A model generated the notes under the pieces. The model had not been told where the DNA came from. It worked only from the letters and a program-made list of their open reading frames with translations, and did no database searches. Below, in pieces: positions 9,107 through 18,397 of a stretch of 64,000 nt of DNA. The first letter of the stretch is position 1. Every line of letters begins with the position of its first letter. The DNA lies in NCBI RefSeq assembly GCF_902459615.1, contig NZ_CABPSA010000002.1, positions 1 through 64,000 on the forward strand, written 5' to 3'. This stretch comes from Pandoraea commovens (GTDB taxonomy: Bacteria; Pseudomonadota; Gammaproteobacteria; Burkholderiales; Burkholderiaceae). The position numbers and the translations under genes are program-made.

Positions 9107-10264
9107 ATGAAAGTTCTGTCTATTTTCGGAACGCGTCCCGAAGCCATCAAGATGGCTCCGCTTGTGGCTGCCCTTGGCCAGGAAGCGAGCATTAAGAGCG
9201 TCGTATGTGTGACAGGTCAGCACCGCGAGATGCTCGACCAGGTCATGTCGTTATTCGATTTAACTTCGAAGTACGATCTTGGCGTGATGGTCCCGAACCA
9301 AACGCTCAATGGGTTGTTCGCGCGCGCGGTCGAACGAATTGACGCAGTACTCGAGGAAGAGAAGCCTGATTATGTGCTGGTACATGGCGATACCAGCACG
9401 GCGTCTGCTTGCGCGCTTGGCGCATTTCACCGTCGCATTCCCGTCGGTCACGTTGAGGCGGGGCTGCGCACGGGAGATCTTGCCAGGCCGTTCCCGGAAG
9501 AAATGAATCGTCGTGTGGTCGATGCGATCGGCGACTGGCTGTTTGCGCCTACAGCCACCTCCAAAGCCAACCTGCTACGCGAACACCTGCAGGGCCGCAT
9601 CGCGGTGACCGGCAATACGGTGATCGACGCACTCGCCATCCTCACATCGCGCCTTCGTGACGATTCGCCGCTCTCGAAGGACGTCGCCAAGCGATACCCT
9701 TGGGTCGACACTCATCGCCGCATGCTGCTCGTGACGGGCCATCGCCGCGAGAGCTTCGGCGATGGTTTCAGAAACATATGCGCTGCGTTGGCCGACCTGG
9801 CCCGGCGCCGAGATTTGCAAATCGTCTACCCCGTGCACCTTAATCCGGCCGTACGCGACGTTGTGATGAGGGAGTTGTCCGGCTTCGACAACGTGCACTT
9901 GATCGATCCGCTTGATTATGTCGACTTCGTCTGGTTCATGCAGCGGGCATACATCATTCTCACGGACTCAGGGGGCGTGCAGGAAGAGGCCCCGTTTCTT
10001 GGCAGGCCAGTGCTGGTCATGCGCGACGTAACAGAACGGCCCGAAGCCGTCGAGGCTGGCACAGTCGCGCTGGTCGGTGCCCATCGCGAGCGGATTGTGT
10101 CGGGTGTGACACGCCTGCTCGACGACCTCGCGTATCACGCGTCGTTTTCGCGACGAATCAATCCTTACGGCGACGGTCACGCAGCCAAGCGTATCGTCGA
10201 CGCACTGTGCGGACGCCCATTCGCGGAGTTCGATCCCTGCTGCGAGAGCGCCAACAATGTTTGA
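9107..10264 (+). CDS. wecB: UDP-N-acetylglucosamine 2-epimerase (non-hydrolysing)
   Basis: The 385-residue enzyme interconverts UDP-GlcNAc and UDP-ManNAc in the cytoplasm. It shows the family signatures GTRPEAIKMAP near the start, HGDTST, HVEAGLRT, GHRRESFG and TDSGG. It is full length. No UDP-ManNAc dehydrogenase gene (wecC) is near, which fits a polymer of ManNAc itself rather than the uronic acid. It is the first gene of the polysaccharide locus; its last 8 bases overlap an alternative ATG of the next gene. In Escherichia coli, NfrB-dependent glycan also depends on WecB-made UDP-ManNAc, so its place next to an NfrB-type synthase is meaningful. Confidence 0.93.
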   Translation: MKVLSIFGTRPEAIKMAPLVAALGQEASIKSVVCVTGQHREMLDQVMSLFDLTSKYDLGVMVPNQTLNGLFARAVERIDAVLEEEKPDYVLVHGDTSTASACALGAFHRRIPVGHVEAGLRTGDLARPFPEEMNRRVVDAIGDWLFAPTATSKANLLREHLQGRIAVTGNTVIDALAILTSRLRDDSPLSKDVAKRYPWVDTHRRMLLVTGHRRESFGDGFRNICAALADLARRRDLQIVYPVHLNPAVRDVVMRELSGFDNVHLIDPLDYVDFVWFMQRAYIILTDSGGVQEEAPFLGRPVLVMRDVTERPEAVEAGTVALVGAHRERIVSGVTRLLDDLAYHASFSRRINPYGDGHAAKRIVDALCGRPFAEFDPCCESANNV

Positions 10265-10355
10265 GTTCTCGAGCGTCATTTCCGCGGCAATGCAGGTGCC
10301 GTTACATTTCGTGATGTCGCCGTTGCGCAACGTCACGCCTATTCACGGAAGAGCC

Positions 10356-12623
10356 ATGTCGTTGTCCAACCCTATGCCCCTCCAGAGTGTTCCCTCCCGC
10401 CAGCCTTTGCGCGCATTGCGCACGGTGCCCCGGGCAACTTCGACCCTGCTGTGCTGCGTGCTGGCCGCCGGTGTGTGGCTGCCTGGCATGGCGAACGCCA
10501 GTGCATTGGGCGACGGTATCCGGTCGCTGGGCACGGGGGCGAACCTCACGCGCAGCATTGCGCTGGCCGACCTGGGCATCACGGCGCCGGTCGTTCTCTC
10601 GGGCGACGCCAATCAGGACTTCTATCTGCCGGTCCCCAAGGGCCTGCCGCTCTCCGATGCGTCGATCTCGTTCGACGGCCGCTATCTGAAGGGCGAAAAA
10701 GGCCCGGCGTCGTTCGTGCTGTCCATCGACGGACAGCCGATGACTTCGCAATCGATGCCCGATGGTGACGGCCCGCTCCAGCGCACGCTCGCCGTGTCCT
10801 CGCGACCGCGTGAGAACGGTTTCGTGCGTCTCGGCGTGAACTGGCATTCGCGCACGGGCAACAACCGCTGCGAGCCGGACCAGTCGCTGGCTAACTCGGT
10901 GACGATCACGCCGCAGACGCGCCTGACGTATCGCGTCGATCAGAAGTCGGTGAGCAGCCTCGACGACGCGTGGAGCACGCTGCCGGGCTCGCCCGCACTG
11001 CTCGTTGCGTCGAAGACGCTCACGAAGGAAGCCTTCGACAGCGCTTGGCGTATCGGCGTGGCGCTCGAGCGAAACGGCAAGCGCGTGGTGGTGCGCGCAC
11101 TGCCTGCCGTCGGAGACACGGTCGACACGCGCGACGTGGTCGTGCCCGCGGCGCTGGCCGGGGTGCCCGCGTTCGCCGCGATCAAGGACAACAACGCAGC
11201 CCACAAGCTGGCTAACGACGCCGAACTGGGCGCGCTGCTCGCTGTCGGCGCACCCGCCGTGAGCGGTGAAGTTGCTGTGGCCGATGCCGCGCTGCGCACG
11301 CGTCTGGTCGCCGCCCTCGACGCACTGCAAGCGCAACTGACCAACGACAGCGATGCTGCTGAGGCGTTCAAGACGTGGCGCACACAACGTGCCGCACTCG
11401 CCACGGAAACGTTGGGCGCGAAGCAGGTCCGCCTCGTGTCGATGGGCGCTCAGTCGGTCATCGCCATCGCGGGCGATGCCGGCGCCCAGGCCGCAGGTCT
11501 GTTCGACGACTCGCTGCGCCGGATCCTGCTAAGCAACAGCGTGAGCGCGCCGATCGCACACACGCCGGACATTGAGGACAAGCAAGTCGTGCGTCTGTCG
11601 AGCCTCGGCGGCTCATCCGACAGCTTCGACGTGCTCGCGCGCGGCGACTGGACGGTGAGCTTCCCGCTTTCCGCTGTGGCTTCGGGCGGACGCATGCCGG
11701 GCGAAATCTCGCTGTATCTGTCGGCGGCGCCAGGACCGGCGGCCTCCAAGCCGGTGGCGACCGTGTTCTGGAACGGCATTTTGCTTGCGGCCAAGCAACT
11801 GGATGCGAATGGCCATCCGGAGCAGCTCAAAGCGCGCGTGCCGGGCTATGCGCTCGGCGTGAACAACACCCTGCGCGTGTCGGTACAGCGGCAGCCGTAT
11901 TCGGCCGACTGTAACGAGATTCCGCAGGCCTTCCCGGTCAATGTGTTGCCTGTAGCCAGTTATGTTCGCCCGGGCAAGGCCGAGCCGGACGGCACGTTCG
12001 TCGGGTTGCTGCCGCTCATGGCGGGCAACCCGCAACTGATCGTGCCGGAGCGCTATCTACAGTCGGCGCCGGATAACATTCGTCGCGTGATCGGCATTGC
12101 GGCCGCTAGCGGTCTGTCGCCGTCGCGCGCCGAACTGACGATCGCAGCTGCCGGCAAGAGCGTGAAACCGAGCAAGCCGTTCGTCGCGATGGAAGTGGCG
12201 GTCGAAGGCGCGAAGCCTTCGGCAGTCGTGACCGATCGTCAGCGTCTGGAGATCGGCGGCAAAGACGCCAAGTGGCTCGATATCACGGGGCTGCAACGTC
12301 TGTCGACCGCAGAAGTCGTGCGTGGCGATGGTCAGGACGGTCTGCTCTGGTACGCCATTGGCGAGACGAAGGCCGACGTGGGCGTGCCGTTCCTGCTCAA
12401 TCGCGGCAACCTGGCGATTATCGGACCGACCGGTCCGGTGGCCTGGATCGACACAAGCAACCCGGACGCGAGCGAACCGCCGGGCGCCGGCGAGAGCGCG
12501 TTCTACGAATGGCGTCGTTACGTTTCGTGGGGCGTGCCGGGCATCGCCATCGTGTTGCTGGTCATGCTGCTGATTCTTGTGCTGGCGCTGCGTGCGGGCC
12601 GCAAGAAACCCGACAGCCATTGA
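10356..12623 (+). CDS. BcsB-like periplasmic partner of a polysaccharide synthase
   Basis: The 755-residue protein has an N-terminal signal peptide (cleavage near MANASA), a long periplasmic region with alternating beta-rich domains, and one C-terminal membrane helix (about 728-747) followed by a short basic tail. This is the layout of BcsB, which guides nascent cellulose away from BcsA. The start at 10356 is chosen since GGAAGAG precedes it and the signal peptide is then correctly placed; an in-frame ATG at 10257 overlapping wecB would add 33 residues before the signal peptide. It is followed 19 bases later by the NfrB-type synthase, so it probably works with that enzyme and not with a cellulose synthase. 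Confidence 0.75.
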   Translation: MSLSNPMPLQSVPSRQPLRALRTVPRATSTLLCCVLAAGVWLPGMANASALGDGIRSLGTGANLTRSIALADLGITAPVVLSGDANQDFYLPVPKGLPLSDASISFDGRYLKGEKGPASFVLSIDGQPMTSQSMPDGDGPLQRTLAVSSRPRENGFVRLGVNWHSRTGNNRCEPDQSLANSVTITPQTRLTYRVDQKSVSSLDDAWSTLPGSPALLVASKTLTKEAFDSAWRIGVALERNGKRVVVRALPAVGDTVDTRDVVVPAALAGVPAFAAIKDNNAAHKLANDAELGALLAVGAPAVSGEVAVADAALRTRLVAALDALQAQLTNDSDAAEAFKTWRTQRAALATETLGAKQVRLVSMGAQSVIAIAGDAGAQAAGLFDDSLRRILLSNSVSAPIAHTPDIEDKQVVRLSSLGGSSDSFDVLARGDWTVSFPLSAVASGGRMPGEISLYLSAAPGPAASKPVATVFWNGILLAAKQLDANGHPEQLKARVPGYALGVNNTLRVSVQRQPYSADCNEIPQAFPVNVLPVASYVRPGKAEPDGTFVGLLPLMAGNPQLIVPERYLQSAPDNIRRVIGIAAASGLSPSRAELTIAAAGKSVKPSKPFVAMEVAVEGAKPSAVVTDRQRLEIGGKDAKWLDITGLQRLSTAEVVRGDGQDGLLWYAIGETKADVGVPFLLNRGNLAIIGPTGPVAWIDTSNPDASEPPGAGESAFYEWRRYVSWGVPGIAIVLLVMLLILVLALRAGRKKPDSH

Positions 12624-12642
12624 TCGGTAGAGACACGTCGCC

Positions 12643-14349
12643 GTGATCTCCTCGCTCTATTGGCCCTATCTGGTCGCCGACTATTACCACGCGCTGGAAA
12701 TTGCCAGCGCGGTGGTCGGCATCGTCATTCTGCTCTCGAGCGCCGACGATCTGTTCGTCGATGCCTGGTACTGGGTGCGCCAGATCTACCGGTCGCTGTT
12801 CATCCGGCGACGCTACACGCCATTGCAGGCATCGCAACTGCGAGAGGTGCGTGAGCAGCCGCTCGCGATCATGGTGCCGGCGTGGCTGGAGTACGACGTG
12901 ATTGCCGCCATGCTCGAGAGCATGGTGGGCACGCTCGAGTACAAGAACTACATGGTCTTCGTAGGCACGTATGCGAACGACGCGAAGACGAAGACCGAAG
13001 TCGAGCGCATGCGCAGGCGCTACCGCCAGCTTGTGCATGTACAGGTGCCGCACGACGGACCTACCTGCAAGGCGGATTGCCTGAACTGGATCGTCCAAGC
13101 GATCTTCAAGCAGAACCAGTCGCAGCCTGAGCCGTTCGCGGGCGTGATCCTGCATGACAGCGAAGATGTGCTCCACCCGTTGGAGCTGAAGTACTACAAC
13201 TATCTGCTGCCGCGCATCGACTTCGTTCAGTTGCCGGTGACGTCGCTGGAGCGCGAGTGGTATGAACTCGTCGCGGGCACGTACATGGACGAGTTCGCCG
13301 AATGGCACACCAAGGATCTGGTGGTACGCGAAAGCCTGTCGAAGATGGTGCCGTCGGCGGGCGTGGGTACCTGCTTCTCACGCAAGGCGCTCGAAGAACT
13401 GGCAGCCGAGACGAATAACCAGCCATTCAATACCGACACGCTGACCGAGGACTACGACATCGGCGCGCGCCTGGCGCGCAAGGGGATGAAGCAGATCTTC
13501 GGCAAGTTCCCGGTCGAATACGTGGTCAAGCGCGCCGGGCTGTTCGGTTTCGGCAAGGAAAAAGTCTCCACGATTCGCATGCCGCTGGGCATTCGCGAGT
13601 ACTTCCCCAACACGTTCAGGACAGCATATCGGCAAAAGGCTCGCTGGACGCTGGGCATCGGGCTGCAGGGCTGGGCGCAGGTCGGGTGGCAGGGATCGCT
13701 CGCCACGAAGTATCTGCTGTTTCGCGATCGTAAGGGGCTCGCGACATCGTTCATCGCCATTCTCGCCTATGTGCTGTTGCTGAACTTCCTTGTCTTCCTG
13801 ATCGCCGACAAGATGGGCTGGTGGACGATCTACTATCCGTCGGTATTTCCGCCGGGTGGATGGCTTGTAACCCTCATGGGGATCAATGCCTTCGCGCTGG
13901 CGCTGCGCGTAATTCAGCGCAGCTACTTTGTGTTTCATATGTACGGCTGGGAGCACGCGTTGCTTGCCATGCCGCGCATGGTGATCGGCAACTTCATCAA
14001 CGCTATGGCCGCCGCGCGCGCCTGGCGCCTGTTCATCGTCCACCTTGTGACGGGCAAGCGACTGGTGTGGGACAAGACGATGCACGACTTTCCCACGACC
14101 GATCAGCTCACGCAGCAGCGTCAGCGTCTGGGCGAATTGTTGATGTCCTGGCAGGCCATTGACGAGACGAAGCTGGCCTATGCACTGGATGTGCAAAAGC
14201 GCGAAGGCCGTCCGCTTGGCGAGATTCTCGTCGAGCAGGGGTGGCTGGACGAAGCCACACTGCACGAAGCGATTTCATTTCAGCAAGGTGTTCCGGGGCT
14301 TCCGTCACCTGACGCAGAACCCCATATTTCAAGTAGCGCGGCCACATGA
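12643..14349 (+). CDS. nfrB: NfrB-type membrane glycosyltransferase with C-terminal MshEN domain
   Basis: The 568-residue protein is a family-2-type glycosyltransferase in the inner membrane: N-terminal membrane segment (about 18-35), catalytic core with HDSED (171-175), TED (268-270) and a QKARW motif (331-335, like the QxxRW of processive synthases), then membrane segments (about 368-388, 405-425 and more). The C-terminus (494-549) carries two tandem half-motifs of an MshEN c-di-GMP domain: RLGELLMSWQAI and PLGEILVEQGWL, each followed by LxxAxxxQ. E. coli NfrB, the phage N4 receptor glycan synthase, has the same build and is activated by c-di-GMP. The first half-motif has Gln where Gly is usual. 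GTG start; its stop overlaps the next ATG. Confidence 0.85.
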   Translation: MISSLYWPYLVADYYHALEIASAVVGIVILLSSADDLFVDAWYWVRQIYRSLFIRRRYTPLQASQLREVREQPLAIMVPAWLEYDVIAAMLESMVGTLEYKNYMVFVGTYANDAKTKTEVERMRRRYRQLVHVQVPHDGPTCKADCLNWIVQAIFKQNQSQPEPFAGVILHDSEDVLHPLELKYYNYLLPRIDFVQLPVTSLEREWYELVAGTYMDEFAEWHTKDLVVRESLSKMVPSAGVGTCFSRKALEELAAETNNQPFNTDTLTEDYDIGARLARKGMKQIFGKFPVEYVVKRAGLFGFGKEKVSTIRMPLGIREYFPNTFRTAYRQKARWTLGIGLQGWAQVGWQGSLATKYLLFRDRKGLATSFIAILAYVLLLNFLVFLIADKMGWWTIYYPSVFPPGGWLVTLMGINAFALALRVIQRSYFVFHMYGWEHALLAMPRMVIGNFINAMAAARAWRLFIVHLVTGKRLVWDKTMHDFPTTDQLTQQRQRLGELLMSWQAIDETKLAYALDVQKREGRPLGEILVEQGWLDEATLHEAISFQQGVPGLPSPDAEPHISSSAAT

Positions 14350-16574
14350 CGTTCTTCTCCCGCACCCTTTGCTACACAGCCGTGTTAGCCAGTCTTTCGG
14401 CCGGCGCGGTTGCGGCACCCGCCAGCGCGGCGCGCGCCGAAGTCCCGCTGGAAGGCGAGGCGTGGCAGTTCGGAGACGCTGCTTTCAAGGCGTATAACCG
14501 TAAGGACTACGCCGCTGCCCAGGCGCAGGCCGCGAAAGCATTGGCTTTACGGCCGGACGTCACGCGCCTGTGGTTGTTGCGTGTCTACGCCTTGCAGAAC
14601 ATGGGGCGTACGAAGCAAGCGCTTGACGTCACGGAGCAGGCACTGGCACAAGGGCACCGGGATCCGGCACTAAGCGCGGCACGAGATAACCTGCGTATCG
14701 CACTCGCCCCCAAGGCCAGTGGCGGCAAGGGCGGCACAATGCAGTCCCCGGCGTATAAGGCGGGAGATGCGGCTTACAAGGCCTATGCTGCCGGCCGTTA
14801 TGACGAGGCCGAGCGCAACGCTCGTGAGTCATTGCGCTACGAGCCGAACAGCGCGGGCATGCGCAGTCTGTTGATCTATTCGCTGGAGCGTCAGGACAAG
14901 GCGCAAGCGGCCGCCGACGAAGCAGATGCAGCACTACGTCTCACGCCGAGCGACGAAGCCCTTCAGGCGCTGCGCGACCGTATGCATCGCCGGCTGGCCA
15001 CGGCGCCTGCGCTGGCCGCGTGGGACGCGTATCGCGAGCGCGACTACGTCAAGGCGGTCGGGCTGGCGCGCCAGGCCGTTCGTCAGGCACCCGACGTGCA
15101 GAGTTATCGCTACCTGCTGACCGGGGCCTTGCTGAGCGAAGGACAATACGCCGAGGCTGACGCCGCCGCTTCGGACGCGCTCTCGCAAGACGGGGAGGAC
15201 GCACTTTCGCTCGCGATGCGCGGCTTCGCCCGCCAGAAACTCGATCGTCCGGACGACGCTCGCAAGGATTTCGACAAGGCAGTGGCGCAGGACTGGCTCT
15301 CGGAGCAGCAGCTCGCGAGCGTTAAACGCATTGCCGCCGACACCCAGCAACGCACGGGCCGACCGCGTGCGCGTAGCGCCGCGGATGAAGCGCCGGTGGT
15401 CTTCTGCACGTCTGACTCGCAGGACGTACTTTGCAACCTTCTGCCTGCCGGTTCGAGCCTGGCGGGTGCGGGGCCCGGGTACGAAGCCGCGTCGCAGGCG
15501 TATGCATCGATGGCCAGGAAGGACTATGACGCAGCGGCCAAAGCGGCTCGCGAGGCACTCGACGCCGCACCGGATAACCTCGCGTACCGTCTGCTGCTCG
15601 TCAACGCGCTGAGTCTCGCGGGGCGCAAGCGCGAGGCGCGGGAGGTTTATGCCCCGATTGCGACGTCGGGGAGCGAGGTGCCGCCCGAGAGTCTGCTCGA
15701 CGCGGCTTACAGTGCGCAGCGCCTCTATGACAACAAGCAGGCGAGCTACTGGTTCTCGCGCGCGATCGACGCGGCGGATGACGGCCAGATCGAACTGGAA
15801 CCGCAAGCGCGCCAGAACGTGCGTCAGGCCGTATCGGACCTGGATCGCACGTGGGGTTTCAACGCCGCGCTCGGGTACGGCACGGTCGGTGTCATGAACT
15901 CGGCCTTCGCGCCTTCGCTCAGCGCTCGCAAGACCCTGCAGTCGTCGCAAGAAATCTTCTGGCGCCCGCCAGTGATAGGCAACCGCGACGGCAGCACGTT
16001 CGAGCTGTATGCGCGGATGAATCAAGCGCTCTATGACGGCACCGGCGGTGTTACCGGACTCTCGACAAATCAGGGCGTGCTGGGCGCACGTTGGAAGCCG
16101 TTCGGTCGGCAGAATTTCGTGTTCGCGGTGGAGAAATTCATCCCTCTGGGCAGCAACAGCCGGACCGACTGGCTGCTGCGGGCCGCGTGGTCGGAAGGGG
16201 AAGGCGGGAGCCTGCGTGTCGACAAATCGAACTGGCAGTACTGGCAGTTGTACGCGGAAGGCGACTACTTCATCGATCATCCGCAAACGCTGGGCACTGC
16301 CGAAGCGCGCTATGGCCGGGCTTTTCGCATGGACAGCATCGACAGCAACCTCGTCGTCACACCTTATCTGGGCGCCACGGCCGGTTTCGACAGTCTGCTC
16401 GCGCAGCGCTTCACGATGGGTGTTGGCCCGGGCCTGACCGCACGCTGGTGGTTCCGCGAGGACAAATATCATGCGCCGCAATCGTTCATCGATCTGAACG
16501 TACAGTATCGCGTGCGCATCGCAGGCGACGATCGCTCTCAGGGCATTTTCGCCGGTCTCTATTTCTCATATTGA
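14346..16574 (+). CDS. nfrA: NfrA-like TPR protein with C-terminal outer-membrane domain
   Basis: The 742-residue protein starts at an ATGA overlap with nfrB. After a signal peptide (cleavage near ASAARA) it has several TPR-like helical repeats (about 35-490) and a C-terminal domain (about 500-742) that ends in FAGLYFSY, typical of outer-membrane beta-barrels and matching the C-terminal region of NfrA, the phage N4 adsorption protein. It should bind the polymer in the periplasm and let it through the outer membrane, like BcsC, AlgK-AlgE or PgaA. Tight coupling to nfrB supports a joint secretion machine. Confidence 0.82.
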   Translation: MTFFSRTLCYTAVLASLSAGAVAAPASAARAEVPLEGEAWQFGDAAFKAYNRKDYAAAQAQAAKALALRPDVTRLWLLRVYALQNMGRTKQALDVTEQALAQGHRDPALSAARDNLRIALAPKASGGKGGTMQSPAYKAGDAAYKAYAAGRYDEAERNARESLRYEPNSAGMRSLLIYSLERQDKAQAAADEADAALRLTPSDEALQALRDRMHRRLATAPALAAWDAYRERDYVKAVGLARQAVRQAPDVQSYRYLLTGALLSEGQYAEADAAASDALSQDGEDALSLAMRGFARQKLDRPDDARKDFDKAVAQDWLSEQQLASVKRIAADTQQRTGRPRARSAADEAPVVFCTSDSQDVLCNLLPAGSSLAGAGPGYEAASQAYASMARKDYDAAAKAAREALDAAPDNLAYRLLLVNALSLAGRKREAREVYAPIATSGSEVPPESLLDAAYSAQRLYDNKQASYWFSRAIDAADDGQIELEPQARQNVRQAVSDLDRTWGFNAALGYGTVGVMNSAFAPSLSARKTLQSSQEIFWRPPVIGNRDGSTFELYARMNQALYDGTGGVTGLSTNQGVLGARWKPFGRQNFVFAVEKFIPLGSNSRTDWLLRAAWSEGEGGSLRVDKSNWQYWQLYAEGDYFIDHPQTLGTAEARYGRAFRMDSIDSNLVVTPYLGATAGFDSLLAQRFTMGVGPGLTARWWFREDKYHAPQSFIDLNVQYRVRIAGDDRSQGIFAGLYFSY

Positions 16575-16590
16575 AGACGTGATAACAACC

Positions 16591-17292
16591 ATGTTCGGAT
16601 TCCTCAAACGCGTACCGTGCGCAAACCGGGCACTCGCCGCAACGGCGCTGGCGACGGTCGGTCTCCTGGCGCACGCCGCGCCCGCCGATGACATCGCCAA
16701 GCTGTATGCGTTGCCGCCCGAAGGATCGGTCTACGTGCGCGTGCTCAACGCGAGCAACGTGGCAGTCAACGTGCAATTGGGTGCTGGCGCGAAGGCCGAA
16801 TCGCTCGCCGCGGACCACAAGATCGTGTCCGACTATCGCGTGTTGCCCGGCGCTCAGGCGTATACGCTCAAGGTCAACGGTCGCGCGGTGGAGGTGGCGG
16901 GCAAGTCGCCGAAGGGCGGTTTCGTGACGCTGGTTATCGACGGCTCGCACGCCAGTGCACCGGCCAGGGCAATCGTTGATGAGAGTCCTGCGGCCGATGG
17001 GCTGAAAGCGGAACTCGCGGCATACAATCTCGTGCCCGGCTGCCTGGCCAAAATCGGTGTGGCTAACGGTCCGACGGTCTTCCCGGGTGTGGCTGATGGC
17101 GCACGCAACGCGCGTGCCATCAATCCGGTGTCGGCCTCGCTGGTCGGGTCGTGCGCGGATCATGCTTCTGCGCCGCTGGCGCTGCCGGCGCTCAAGGGCG
17201 GTGACCGCTACAGCGTGTTCCTCGTGGGAACGACGCAAGCGCCCGTGCTGGTCGGTGCGACGAATCGGACGCAACCCTATCGCGCCAACTGA
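16591..17292 (+). CDS. algF: AlgF-like periplasmic acylation protein
   Basis: The 233-residue secreted protein has a signal peptide (cleavage near AHAAPA) and the AlgF opening pattern LYALPPEGSVYVRVLNAS. AlgF helps O-acetylate alginate in the periplasm together with AlgI, AlgJ and AlgX. An in-frame GTG at 16579 with GAAG just upstream is an alternative start giving four more residues. It follows nfrA by a few bases and precedes two AlgJ/AlgX-like genes, so it belongs to the acyl-transfer module. The symbol is by family resemblance only. Confidence 0.72.
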   Translation: MFGFLKRVPCANRALAATALATVGLLAHAAPADDIAKLYALPPEGSVYVRVLNASNVAVNVQLGAGAKAESLAADHKIVSDYRVLPGAQAYTLKVNGRAVEVAGKSPKGGFVTLVIDGSHASAPARAIVDESPAADGLKAELAAYNLVPGCLAKIGVANGPTVFPGVADGARNARAINPVSASLVGSCADHASAPLALPALKGGDRYSVFLVGTTQAPVLVGATNRTQPYRAN

Positions 17293-17408
17293 GGTGAATA
17301 TCGAGGCTCCTGTGCGCGCGCTGCGCAGCCGGTCTCGGAGAACCGGACGCCGCCGCGGAGCGGTCGCATGTCAGCGCCAGAACACGACAATCCTTCTTCG
17401 TAAGCATT

Positions 17409-18392
17409 ATGAAAATCAACGCTGATTTCCCGGGATTCGCCCGGAAACTGCTGTCCGGCCTGATGATTGCCGGGGCATGCCTGGCGGCCACGAGTGCGCA
17501 CGCGCAAGCGGTGCTCATCGGCAAGGACGATTGGCTGTTCTACGCTCAGGACAACATGACCGACGCAGGCCGCGCCGGCATCGACAACTCCGTCAATTTG
17601 ATGCGCGCCGCGCGTGATGCGCTCAAGGCAAAAGGTATCGGACTGGTGGTGGTAGTGGCCCCACTGAAGGCTCGCTTTTACGAAGACAAGCTTCCCGCAG
17701 GTACGGCAATCGCCCCCGCCGTGCGCGAGCGCTACGCGCAGATCATCGACAGCCTGCGTCGCGCGGATATTCAGACAGTCGATCTGATGCCCGTACTCAA
17801 GAGCGTGGAGCACGACGACCAGACCGCCTTCTTTCAGAAGGATTCGCACTGGACGGCCTGGAGCGCTGAAGCCGCTGCCGCCGCGACCGCTGAAGTCATC
17901 AAGAAGAACTGGACGCTTACCGGCCAGGCAGGCACAGGTAAGAAGCTGGGGCACTGGATCAAGGAGCGCCGCTTCGCGGACTTTGCCGAGCTGATGACGG
18001 CTGCGCAGCGCAAGGCCGTGGGCCAGGAGATTTATGTCGTGCGCTCCAACAAAGCCGATGAAGGTGGTCTGCTCGACGACGCGGCATCGCCCGTACATGT
18101 CGTCGGCAATAGCTTTGTCCAGCCATATCTGGGCTTCCCGCAGGCGCTGTCGGCGGACATCGATCGGCGCGTAGGCCTGACCTGGAAATATGGCAACTTC
18201 GGCCCGTGGGCCGTATTCGCTCAGTACCTTGAGTCGCCGGCGTTCCAGCAGGCGCGTCCGCAAGTCGTCGTGTGGCAGCTCAATGAAGTCCAGATGCTGT
18301 ACGGCCCGAATACGAGCGGGCAGTGGGACGCAGCATCACTTATGACCGACGCTGCATGGCGCGACCGCGTCGCGGCCGCCATCGCCAAGTAA
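17409..18392 (+). CDS. AlgX/AlgJ-like SGNH acyltransferase, secreted
   Basis: The 327-residue protein has a signal peptide (cleavage near SAHAQA) and an SGNH-hydrolase-type fold of the AlgX/AlgJ family. Candidate catalytic residues are D145 and H147 in KDSHW and S235 in VVGNSFVQ, where alginate enzymes have GDSF-type motifs. It lacks the C-terminal carbohydrate-binding module of AlgX. It would move the acyl group onto the polymer in the periplasm. A 116-base gap separates it from algF without a visible promoter. Confidence 0.75.
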   Translation: MKINADFPGFARKLLSGLMIAGACLAATSAHAQAVLIGKDDWLFYAQDNMTDAGRAGIDNSVNLMRAARDALKAKGIGLVVVVAPLKARFYEDKLPAGTAIAPAVRERYAQIIDSLRRADIQTVDLMPVLKSVEHDDQTAFFQKDSHWTAWSAEAAAAATAEVIKKNWTLTGQAGTGKKLGHWIKERRFADFAELMTAAQRKAVGQEIYVVRSNKADEGGLLDDAASPVHVVGNSFVQPYLGFPQALSADIDRRVGLTWKYGNFGPWAVFAQYLESPAFQQARPQVVVWQLNEVQMLYGPNTSGQWDAASLMTDAAWRDRVAAAIAK

Positions 18393-18397
18393 CGCAT

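Noticed and set aside
10257-10355. Upstream start of the BcsB-like gene overlapping wecB
   Set aside because: It would put 33 residues before the signal peptide; the ATG at 10356 has its own GGAAGAG site. Kept as an alternative only.
14934-16481. A 515-codon minus-strand frame opposite the NfrA-like gene
   Set aside because: Antisense shadow; the plus-strand gene has coherent TPR and barrel features.
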